Below, in pieces: positions 1 to 10,870 of a stretch of DNA of 64,000 bases; position 1 is the first letter of the stretch, and each line of letters begins with the position of its first letter. Under the pieces are notes generated by a model. It was not told where the DNA came from. It searched no databases and worked only from the letters and a program-made list of their open reading frames with translations. Made by a program: the position numbers and the translations under genes. Origin of the DNA: Sthenelais limicola (taxonomy: Eukaryota > Annelida > Polychaeta > Phyllodocida > Sigalionidae). The stretch is from the NCBI GenBank assembly GCA_942159475.1, contig OW804094.1, positions 57,470,966 through 57,534,965 on the forward strand, given 5' to 3'.

Positions 1-748
1 AATTTTTAATGGGTAGTTTGACATTACCGCAGTTTATTCAGAGCTTCATATTGTTTACAGACTTTAGGTCAAATTGAGATTTTATATTATATAGAATAAA
101 AATTGAGAGGAAGAGTCAATCCTCAAAACTGGCATAACTTACAGCCATATTCATGTGGTGTGCAACATCAGTGGACAGCATTGGCATTCAAGATAGGGTG
201 CACCATTCTATGGTACCCGTATTTGAATTTGCTGGTCAGTATTTACTAAGGTCAAAGCGTGTCACAATCTGCACTGAGTTATAGCTGTTCGCAATTTTAA
301 CAAGTGCAATCTTTGTCTCAAAAACATACATCAGTTCTTTGTTTTGTGAAAGCAGCGTAGATCTAACGTACAGTCAAATTCTATTATATGAATTCCCGCC
401 GAAGGGACACCATCTGATGTTGTTGTACCTCGTTGTAGAGAAATGTTGAGTTTGCCTGTGATCCATTTCAGACTCCATACAACATGCACAAAGTACAGTG
501 TGCGAATATGATATTAAAAATGGTACAAAGCTCGTGCATAACACGCTCAACGTGCTATCGGATTACATTCATGTATTACTGCGTCAGATGATCGCAAATA
601 ATAACAAGGATGGTCTTTTCGTACTTCAGTTTATGTTTGGTGACGGCGGGGAATGGCATTCTACAGAAACCCGGCACATGCTGCGGGAATTGAACATAGC
701 TCAATAGGAAGGGATCAGCAAGCTGATCACGCCAAAGCTATACTTGAC
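1..748. other. 5' flank of the PLPPR-like gene, no gene seen
   Basis: Short open frames at 498-707 and 653-748 show no recognisable protein and have no supporting splice signals. The second runs in frame into the first PLPPR exon, but the ATG at 749 is preferred because it directly precedes the membrane segment. No RNA gene, repeat or convincing promoter motif was recognised. Confidence 0.5.
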
Positions 749-3700
749 ATGGAGAGCATCTCAGAAGCGAGCAGTAGTGACCGAGTCAACGTATTTGTAG
801 TATTTGTATTCATCCTTGAACTGTTAGTTCTAATATTTGTCTGCGTCCTGGAGGCCTTTTTAAGGTAGGTTTTCTTTTGAGTATTTAAAACAAACCTTAC
901 CAATGTGTGGGTGTTTTACGTTAAACTTGCCAACAGGCATTATCGATTTATTTGTTTATCCCCAAAACACTATATTTAATTTTGCCTTGTGATTATTTAT
1001 GATTCCTAAACACCATACTTAATTTTGCCCTGTGATTGTTTGTGATTCTGTCCTTCCGTCTGAACCTTATATTTAAGTGTGTGTGATCTACCCGCTTATA
1101 TAGCACTGTATAAATAGAATATCTGCATATATTGTGTATGTAAAGCATTATATCATGATATATATGCTGTGTCTCTGTGCATGTAAAATGTGAGATGGAG
1201 CAGTAACGAGCATGTGAACATCTATGTAGTGTTTGTATTTATGGTGGAGCTACTAGTTCTTAGTATTGCCAATACACTGGAATTCCTTTTAAGGTAAGAT
1301 GCTCCGCCGTTCTAGCCAAATGTCATAGTTATTGTATTAACAATGTAAACCCAATTAATAGTAATCTTGCGTTGATCCAACATCACATTTTACATACCAC
1401 TTAGCTAAGTAATGAATTTAAGATTGTGTGAATTATTTAATGGGTGTTATATCAGTTACCTTTTAAATGGTGTGGGAAATATTTGGTACCAATCGTTTCA
1501 CACAAAACATAATATGTGCATCAAGAATGGTATAGATCTATATGTTTTAGGGCTAATTTAAATATCAGAATATCTATAAAATAGAGAAGGAAGGAAAGAA
1601 TCATACATTATTTATAATATTCATTCAAACTTTTAGCTTGTATTAACCCATTAAATAAAATACGACGTATAGAGCCTCATTTATACTTCGTTGTAATATA
1701 AAGCCTAATCTCTCCAATTCCAAATCCAAACATTTTTAAGAGATTGAGACAATATAAATTGCAGTTGATTTCGGTATGGCAATTAATACATTATGCTTTT
1801 TTAAAATTGAATTTCAGATTCACTGATGTTTTTCCTGTGAGGGAAATTGAATTTAGCTGTGTTGATCCGTCTATATCCTATGAGACACAAAAAGGGACTG
1901 TCTCCTATGGGGATTTCGCCTATAACGCTGTTGTACCGTTTGAGCTAGTGATCTCGTTATGTTTCTGCCTCCCTCCGTTCATAGTAAGTCAGCTCAATAT
2001 AAATTGCATTATATGCAATTCGAATGAAGATTCTGCTGAAAATAATGTGCCTATAATTATATAAGAGTACGTATAGATGTGTACGTCTTTTTAAAGTTGT
2101 GCGAAACAAAGCAGATATTTTATATTCATTACGATATAACCACATGTATATACTGGCTTTGCTAGGATGATTTGGACTTCCAAAAAAATATAACATTTCG
2201 GTACAGCTATTGGGCTATAATGTTATTCTCCATGAAGTTGATGTCGGTTGAGGGTCGTGTTAAAAGGTTTCGTGAATCTTATCAAAAGAGGTCATTTAGT
2301 TTATGTCTGACATAGATATACAGAGTTAATGGCTGTTTTCCATGTTACAGATGATCATTGGTGAAATAGCTTTGTGGGCGTTCACTGAGGAGCGTCAGAA
2401 AACGGTGCGAGTTTTGTGCAGACAATGCCCTATGCCACAAGTTATCAGGCGTATAATCAGATATATCGGTTAGTTTAAACCATTCCTTTAGATTTCGATC
2501 ATATTTTGTGGATATTCTTCTATCTAGCCATGTATTAATTTCGAAAATGTTATTCAATAATGTGAAACTGATAATTCGATCGTTATACATCAAGTAACCA
2601 ATTCTTTGTGTTTTTCTTTGCAAGGCACTTTTCTTTTCGGTCTTATTGTGACCATGATATTTACTGATGTCATCAAAATAATGGTAGGTAGACTTAGACC
2701 AAATTTCTTAGAGATCTGCCGGCCGAATCTAACAATGTGTACGAGTGGTTCGCCATACCAAATGTATAATGCAGCTGACATCTGTACAGAGGAGAAGAAG
2801 GCCATCGTCAGGGAAGGAAGGTAAGGGGTAGACATTTCTCGTGTTGCCTTATAAGTTTAGTCTAGATTCATATATAATTTTGATATCGACAGACCTGTCG
2901 AAGGCCAAGAATGCTTCTTTTTTAATATATGCTCCTCGTAATCTTCGGGATGACGATGAGGGCCTAGAAAAAACTGACTGAATTCTTTTTTTTTGACAGG
3001 TTATCCTTCCCATCGATGCATGCTGCTATGACAGCCTTTTCTGCAATTTATCTTGCTGTAAGTGAAAGTTTTGTATGTAATATTTAAATATATATTTTCT
3101 ATCATCTAGAATGGTGTTACGATATCATTGTTGGGGAATTTTTAGCTCGTAACAACAATTAATTTCTCATAGATTAAGCCCCATCATAGCCTTCTCGTAA
3201 CGATAAGATGTTTTTTTAATTCCGGGCGAGCACACATAAATTGATATTCTTATAGATATTAAATTGTCATGCATTTTAGTCGCACACATCAACGAGCACA
3301 CTGATATTAGAGTACCTTGATTTGTATCTAATAATGCGACAATATTACACACACCTAAAAATAATGTTGATTACATAATATATTGAATGACTTGCCATGT
3401 TATTTGAATCAAACTAATATCAATCTTTGTACAGTCGTTATCGAACACCCCATAACCATCATTTGTTAGTAAAATTAAGATATTTGATTCCAATTCCATT
3501 CAAATAAAATTATTATTTTCTCAATATCTAGATTTATCTTCACCACACCATCAGGGCCCATAGTGTTCGAGTCATGAGGCCTTTTGCGTCCTTGGCCTTC
3601 GTCATGCTGTCCATACTCTGCTGTCTTAGTCGATACGGCTTGAATAAATCTCACTGGGAGGATGTCACCTTTGGTTTCTTTCTTGGAGCAGTTCTGGCTA

Positions 3701-6700
3701 TCTACATGGTGAGGGTCATTAATTGTCTTCTATATTCGTCCACATATGTTGATGCACATTGAAGATATCAATGCCCTACAATTTGTGATGTTACAACAAT
3801 CATTGTTCGCTGATATGTTTTACCTTTTCTTTTCTTTTAAAATTTAATTCAGCATTCACATGTTGAAAGTTGTGCGAATGTCTTTGTCATTCTTACATCC
3901 TTACATGTATTAAGGATATTAATGAGAGGAAGTAGATAGGTGGTATATATTTCATTGATATGGTCTCAGAAACCAAGACCAAAATAGAAAGTTTCCAATT
4001 CAATTTCACCATGAAATATAAATGTCACATTTCCTAAATTCATACCGTGCACTTGTAAAGTACTATGTACACGACAGGTGTGGGGTAGGGCGACTTCAAT
4101 GCTAAAGACACTAGTAATAATTTTAACAAAATCATTGAAATATTTTTAAGCGATAACACCCCCACCCACCCATTTTTAAACATATGTTTTCTAGCTAATT
4201 TGTATTGATGACAATATTTGGACTAATGCTGTAAAAAGAAATGGATGAAATCCCCCCAGTAAACTCAATTTTCCATCGTAGTTACTATAGGATCGCATTG
4301 TCGATACTCGCGTTTTCCTTTAAGAAATATAACTTTCTTTTCGAATTTTTACGAAATGAGAGCTTCATAATCAAGAAGGTAGTTTACTGAGGATTGATAA
4401 CTGATAGAGCAAAATCTTGATGATAATCCTATTATTGTTTGCCAAACAGCATAAACGAAAACGATTACTCCCAAAGATAAAACAAAATCAGGGATTACTT
4501 GTTTTATCGTGGTACAAATGGTAACACAAACCTAGGTTAAGATCAATGAACTAACAGTAGGGCCTACTTTCAAATGTCAAACGAATAGTCGGACTGGATG
4601 CATTTTGACGTGCGTTCTTTCGCTTGTGTTATTGAATTGTCACTTTGTAACTATTTTGGCGAATCAGTAGGACTAGTTTGTAAGTCACACACTTTGTACA
4701 ATCAACACTTGCTACTTTTTCCATTTGCCTTTAATACATGGTCAGACATGCGATCCTTGACCGTTTGATCCCAAGTTTATTCAATTCTAAATTTATCGGC
4801 CCCATTTAATTCCAAGAGACCACCTAGAAACCCTTCCTGTGCTCCTAGGTATAATATCCTATTATGTGGCCTGCTGTGAGGAAAATGCCCACTTTTACCA
4901 TAACTGATAATTTTGCAGTTCACCATTGTTTGTGTAGTAAATCTAATCATAAAACCCGTACCAAACATAGATTTTGAATCAGACAAAATGTATAGCCCAG
5001 TGATGTGCACGATCTCTACTATGAAGAATATAATATAATGATATAAGAGGAAGAATCATCGATTGGATCTAGTTTAAGTGTTTTATTTCAATTTTGTTTA
5101 AACGCTTATTTATAATAGGCCTACGTTGCGCTGAATGGCAGGCCACATTATGCTCGTGTTTCATATCGCAAGTTTATTCATAACGCTTTATAGAAATATT
5201 GCTTCGATAGATTGAGATCAATAGCTGCTTTCTTTCGCACAGGGTGCGTTTTCGTTGAACGACTTCCGAGAACACATGCGCAGTCGTACTTTGTACACAA
5301 AACTGCGTCACTTCCTGGCAGAGCAGCGAGCTGTAGAGCTGAGGGATTTGTACAAAGAGGTAGGGAGCACATTTTGGAGCATAGGAGACAGTCCTCCCTC
5401 TCAGATCGAGGGTGGACCCTCTCAAACGTACACCCACACCCTCATCTCTAAGCACCTTTGACTAGGATCCCTTCCACAGTCACAGACCACCTGCGTATGA
5501 CGTTAACGGTTAAGAAAGAAAGACATTGAGCTTATGAGAAAGCGGAAAAAAACTATTACCGTTTGCACTAACCTTGAGAGAATTTTTACATTAACACATC
5601 TTGCATTTTGTAGTTTATACCATATTTTGCCTATTTCCTTTAAGCTTTTTTTCACACTTTTGCCCGTTTGAGGAAATTTTATCATTTTTTTCATACTGAT
5701 ATAGTACCTCAAGATATGAGTGTTGAATATTGATGATTGCTCTTGTGAAAAATTTCAGACAGGTTAAGATGCAGATCGATTTCTATTTTTGCATTTCCTA
5801 GCTAGACATGTTATTGAAGATGTGGGGTATCAGTAGCTTTGTAGAATAGTTTATGGAAGAATGGCTCGTGTCATATTTTCAGCCGTATTTGCAGAGTTGG
5901 TCTAGAATTGTATTTCAGTCTTCTCACTTTCTTCATATCGAGTAAGATTTCCAAAATAAAACAAATACTAACTGATGTGAAAGATTTCGATGGAAAATAT
6001 AGCTTTTCAAGGAATAAACTACGGTGTAGTCTTCTACGATTCCAAGTATCTTCTCTCTTTTTTATCGGACAATTAATTTTCCTTTTCAATTGACTGTTTG
6101 ATAACCATTCGGGTATGCAAAAGAGGAATCAAAAGAACAAAAAAAAGACGGTAAATATTTGCATCTTCTCGTATACATATAGTTATAATTCATTGTTATT
6201 CGCGTTGAACCGAAGGGCAGGAAGTTTCATATTCACGTAAGATACAATTATCAAAATTGATATTCGCACTGAATATGATATTATATTACTGAGACCTTTT
6301 CTTTTCATGGGTAGTTAATGCTCACTCGTTCATATTAATAAATTACATCATAGCATTAAAAGGACGGAATGGACAGCTATATAGAATCTTTGATATGGAC
6401 AGTGTCTAAATATTAGTGCATGGGCACGGTGCACTTCTTATTCACGAATTTCATTTCAATGAAATTTTCCAACTGTGTCATGATTTAATGCAAGGAATGA
6501 AACAAACCCACCACAATTATACTAGAACTGTTTTACAACAATGGTTATAATTTTACACCAGTTTAAGTAATCACCTTCCTTCGAACAAGGGTCACCAAGA
6601 ACATAGTTATAATATGATGTCAGATTCACTATATTGTTAGACATTAAGGTCCTCACCACATCCAACGTGTGAGATCTGCCTTAAAGGGTGTAATCTTTCA

Positions 6701-8215
6701 GCCTTCCACCTTACCTGTGGCACTTAGTTGTTCCGAGTAGCTACCAAACATGCAGATTTTACAGGCCTTAGGGTAAGAACTTGTGTGATATAATTGTCTG
6801 GAGCATGACCATAAAGCTGGTGTTACATTTGATGTAGGTGTCAATTAGCTACAATTATATTGGCCATACACTGTTGGGTGGAGCTGCAATGACACAAATC
6901 CGCCTGGGGGAATACGATGCTCTGGAAATAGCTATGTAGTCATTGGCATATTATTTTGTCTTTGCATGCATTCATTTCGGTTCCTGTACTCGATGCAACA
7001 TTAAAAAAACAATTGGAACAACATAGAACTGGGTATGCACGTCCCATGATATTATTTCTAATACATTGGTTATTGATTTTTATCTCTCTTCATATCAATT
7101 CTTCTCTAAAATAGAGATTGAACGTTACGCATGCACATTTTCAATCTATAGTCTAATAATAGGGTGGTAGAACGATAATCTGGCAGCATTTGTAATATTG
7201 TGGGCTAATGGTCTTCCTCAAGATTGATCGATATATAATATATCATATATATATCGGATTTAATTGATTATTATTATGGTTGTTTATATTTGAATATCCC
7301 AGATTTGATGGGTTCAATAGCAATTACTAAAGCATGAAACCAACATTAGGCTTTGCTTTATTATACGACCTTGACGTCATTTGTTAGATTGGTCATAGCT
7401 ACATGCATGTTTATGTGTTCATCGACAAATCTGCCGCCCTTGAAATAATTATATTATATTGGGGAGGGATGATAACTGCTTTGCATTGTTACCAACAGTC
7501 AAATGTCATTTAGTTAACTATCTATTAATGTTTTACAAACTAGCCATGTTCCCTAGTGTCAAACAACACATCAGCATGCTACCCTTACCAGCCTACCCTT
7601 TCATTGGGTTACCCGAACCAAAAACCTTTTTCCCCCTTTTAGAATATTTTTTAATATAGTTACTTTCCTCTAAGTGTGTTCTTTTTCTTTCAACTATTAC
7701 TTTCTGTGTACTATCTTCTTCTTAAAAGAGGGAGAAAGATTGGAGTAATTGTATTGGTGATAAATTCCTGCTTGCATTGTGTCTTTTACCGTGGAATGTA
7801 TACCATTGACAGCCTGGAAATTCAATTTCAATAACTAAAAAAATATTCATTTCTAATTCCTTTTCTGACCATTAATTTTCATTTGTCATATTGATGATTC
7901 TAGGACCGACTAGACCGCATCAGTTACTTCGGTATACCCGCCTACAGCCCTGGAACGGTCGTCGACACATACACGTACAACGGCCACATGGCTATCCCCC
8001 GTCCTCACATGAGGAACGGCCATGGTCACCATGACAACGAGAGTACTACTGATCCAGTGAGTGAGTACGACAGGAGAGAAAAGTACCGCCGCCATGACAC
8101 CTTCCAGCGGGACTTGCACCGAACACTGGATCAATACGGTTCAGCACCGCCGCCGCAAAATACTTCACACCACAAACACCAGAGAGCTGCAGGTACCAGC
8201 TTCGGCCATATTTGA
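749..8215 (+). CDS. Lipid phosphate phosphatase-related (PLPPR/PAP2-like) six-pass membrane protein, 8 exons
   Basis: Exons read: 749-864, 1818-1983, 2351-2468, 2625-2820, 3000-3057, 3532-3708, 5243-5359, 7904-8215. Each has AG/GT borders and the phases (2,0,1,2,0,0,0) join to 1260 nt, or 419 aa. Six hydrophobic segments lie in exons 1, 2, 4, 5/6, 6 and 6. PAP2 motif C1 is intact (K151..R158-P159, KIMVGRLRP), C2 reads FPSMH (203-206), and C3 reads SRYGLNKSHWED (251-262). PAP2 enzymes dephosphorylate lipid phosphates at the outer membrane face; the C3 His that attacks the phosphate is Ser258 here, as in the inactive PLPPR branch where it is also lost. The last two exons encode a basic, His-rich cytoplasmic tail. 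The 117-nt exon 5243-5359 is phase 0-0 and could be a skipped cassette. The start is the ATG at 749; the stop could move if CAG|GTACC near 8190 is a donor. The introns 3709-5242 and 5360-7903 hold nothing else recognisable. Confidence 0.85.
1195..1293 (+). CDS. Tandemly duplicated first-membrane exon (exon 1b) of the PLPPR-like gene
   Basis: About 330 bp after exon 1a a second open segment encodes a near-copy of its membrane helix: 1a has VNVFVVFVFILELLVL, 1b has VNIYVVFVFMVELLVL. Both end LR, with the same phase-2 donor (TTAAG|GTAGGT and TTAAG|GTAAGA), so either can splice to the exon at 1818. Exon 1b has no in-frame ATG before an upstream stop, so it needs an upstream exon; a weak acceptor (GTGAG) precedes 1195. 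It could be a mutually exclusive exon or a decaying duplicate. The clean donor and open frame favour use. Confidence 0.6.
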
Positions 8216-8530
8216 TATGAAATTGACATCAGAGAAATCAACATTTCACCTGGGCCCTATTTCAATTTCCACTCCCTCCAAAAACATAATTTAGCAATGA
8301 TGGCAGATTTCTTTCTATCTATTGCATTGCTTGATCATGGAGATTATATACAGATTATGTACAGAAATGAAGTATTAGTACTTACGACGGATGGATGACA
8401 ATAATCCCATCATATTATTCCGTGATGGAATAATGATGCTAGCTATTCCAGTATTCCCTGCCGAATTCGCCCATGTAATAAGGGCCTGCTACCCTTTCCT
8501 TGTAAAATAGTTCATAGCATTCCATTCATA

Positions 8531-8536
8531 AATAAA
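8531..8536 (+). terminator. Candidate polyadenylation signal of the PLPPR-like gene
   Basis: AATAAA lies about 315 bases after the predicted stop at 8215, with no longer open frame between. In AT-rich DNA this hexamer is common by chance, so this is only a candidate. Confidence 0.25.
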
Positions 8537-8757
8537 AAATCTCTTTTGGATGTCCATACATTTCTTATTTACAAAACCCATTTCAAATGTCCCACGCCAA
8601 AATGACCAAAGACTTGCTGTAACAATGGTCACTATATTCGCCTAATTTTGATTATTGTAAACACACATTTAATATTGTTCGCAGCTTTTATGGACTATTT
8701 TTTCTTGCTTTCTTTCCACTTGGATAAGTGCAGGTGTACCGTCAAGCAATGGCGAAA

Positions 8758-8865
8758 TCAGTTGACATCTACAAAATGTACATACGATCATAATCCTAAT
8801 TTCTATACCTATCTATCAGTTGACATCTGCAAAATGTGTATTCGATCATAATCCTAATTTCTATA
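8758..8865. repeat. Two-copy tandem duplication, period 58
   Basis: The 50-bp segment beginning TCAGTTGACATCTACAAAAT at 8758 recurs at 8816 with only a few changes. Both copies end in CCTAATTTCTATA. Confidence 0.85.
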
Positions 8866-9121
8866 ACTTGATGCTGCTAGAAATTATATATATAGTAATT
8901 AATCTTTGTGTGACACAACAGCTGGAAAATTACGCTAAATCACCTATATAGGCATTTTTTATGTCATATCATTTTCGAAATGTTCATAGAGATAAACTCA
9001 TAAGAGTTGAAATGAAAATAGATGCAATTGTGTATTCGAATGCCCCAGATTAATAATTTGATATCTTAGAATCATGGGAAATCCACTTTCTATTGATCAC
9101 AAATTAGGTTTTTTAATTTTA

Positions 9122-9220
9122 GTTGTGTACCATGATTTCTAAGTTTGATCATATGTTATATTATGTGTTATTGATATACCTATGGTCCATCATCAAATCC
9201 AATGGACTTGGTGCATAAAG
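9122..9220 (+). repeat. Left arm of a dispersed inverted duplication
   Basis: Starts GTTGTGTACCATGATTTCTA. Nearly the whole 99-bp segment recurs in reverse complement at 11856-11950; the only clear difference is a 2-bp indel (ATCATATG against ATCATG). Confidence 0.85.
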
Positions 9221-10870
9221 ATTATGCTGATATCTAGACCTGATATATATTAATCTGTGCACGTGTATGTCCAATTTATCGAATTTATTCCATGTATATT
9301 CTTCATAAGATACGAATGCGAGAGTGAGAATTTATTACATTCTTAATTTTCTGTTGTCATAACTTCTAACCCGTTTCCTAACAGAAAACCATTGCTGAAT
9401 TTTTTTTACGAATTTGGTACCTAGGTATAATATTGTTCTAAATAAATCGAAACGTGAACATAGATCAAGGTTGCGATACTCATGTATGTTATTCTTTATT
9501 GATTTTACAAAACATAGTTGTGAGTTTTAGAATATCGTAACAGAAAACCATCCAGTTCTGCCTCTTATCTCGATCGTTGATGGTGTTTTATTAGTAGTAA
9601 AGTGGTCATATGATTTAAGATGTGCCCTACTTCTGCATTGGATGGGTCCGTCAGGATAAAATGTTGATCTGAGTTTGAATATAGCTTCCTGATATAACCT
9701 GCTCCATACTTATGATACTCTGATAATTTATATCACATGTTAGAACATTTATAAGTATATTTTGACATGTAACATTGATACGGGTGCAATATGTTTGTAT
9801 ATATATAGATTGGCTGGATGTGGACGAAATTAAAATAATATCGGATCCTTTTGCAATGAGCAAATAGATCAGATCGAATTTGATCAGGTCGTAAATACCG
9901 ATCAGATTTTCACATTGTAGTCGGCGGTAATCGGAAAAGGGAGGAGGTCTCAAGTACAATTATTTTATCTCGTACAATTATCCTGATCTCATTTTAATAC
10001 ATTTCACCAGACGATGACATGCATTGGGGACAAATTAGATTACCTCGGTCCCCAATTTAACATAATTTACGAGGCTTTAGACTTCAAGGCAAAAATGACA
10101 AACTTGTCTATAACCACAACTCGGAACACATTTTCTGTTTGGAACTTTGCCCACAGCTTTTGAGAATAAAACTCCTCTTGGGTAGGTTCAACGATTATTT
10201 TAGGACGACCCCATTTGGATCATTCCTAAGCATAGGCTATAGAAGTGATCAGCACGTATACAGTTTCTTGGTGGAATCTCAATATTCCCTTGGGAATTTA
10301 CAGGTGAAGGATGGCTTGAAGCTTCCGTCTTCTGTTTCTGACCTTGAGTGAGCAGAGACAGGACGAGAATGATGCAATGCGTATGATGTTTTATACAGTA
10401 TAAATAATAAATAGTATATACAACTTCTATAAACTTAGGAGACACTCAGCAACAAAACATCAAGTGTGATGGAGCGACATGGCCGGAACTCTATATCTGT
10501 AAATATGGTTAAGGATCAAGTCAACTAATTACATGTCAAAATGGGAAACTACCGTATGAGAGGAATGAGTCAGCTGCAGATGGCACGTGTCTGTATAGAG
10601 TATTTACTTTTTATAGCGAAGCCAGCATGTGTCTTCGTGATACGACAGTTTGCTCACAGCGCCATGCATGGTTTCGTCATTCTTATGTGATTGTCGAAAT
10701 TTCGTGACTGGAAGATAAAGATTTTGAACCGAGTCCAGAGTTTATATCTCGAAGCATAACATTTCGCCGAGAAACCTCGTGTACAAAGGTATAGAGTACA
10801 GAGGAGATAACTAAATACTATGCGTCATAAAGTTATATAAAATAATTATGAATTAAGTTAAGTTATTCGG

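Larger units (their letters stand above)
8216..10870. other. Intergenic stretch between the convergent PLPPR-like and FKBP-like genes
   Basis: No coding segment with splice signals was recognised. It holds a 58-bp tandem duplication (8758-8865) and one arm of a 2.7-kb-spaced inverted repeat (9122-9220). The rest is AT-rich and featureless to the eye. Confidence 0.5.
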
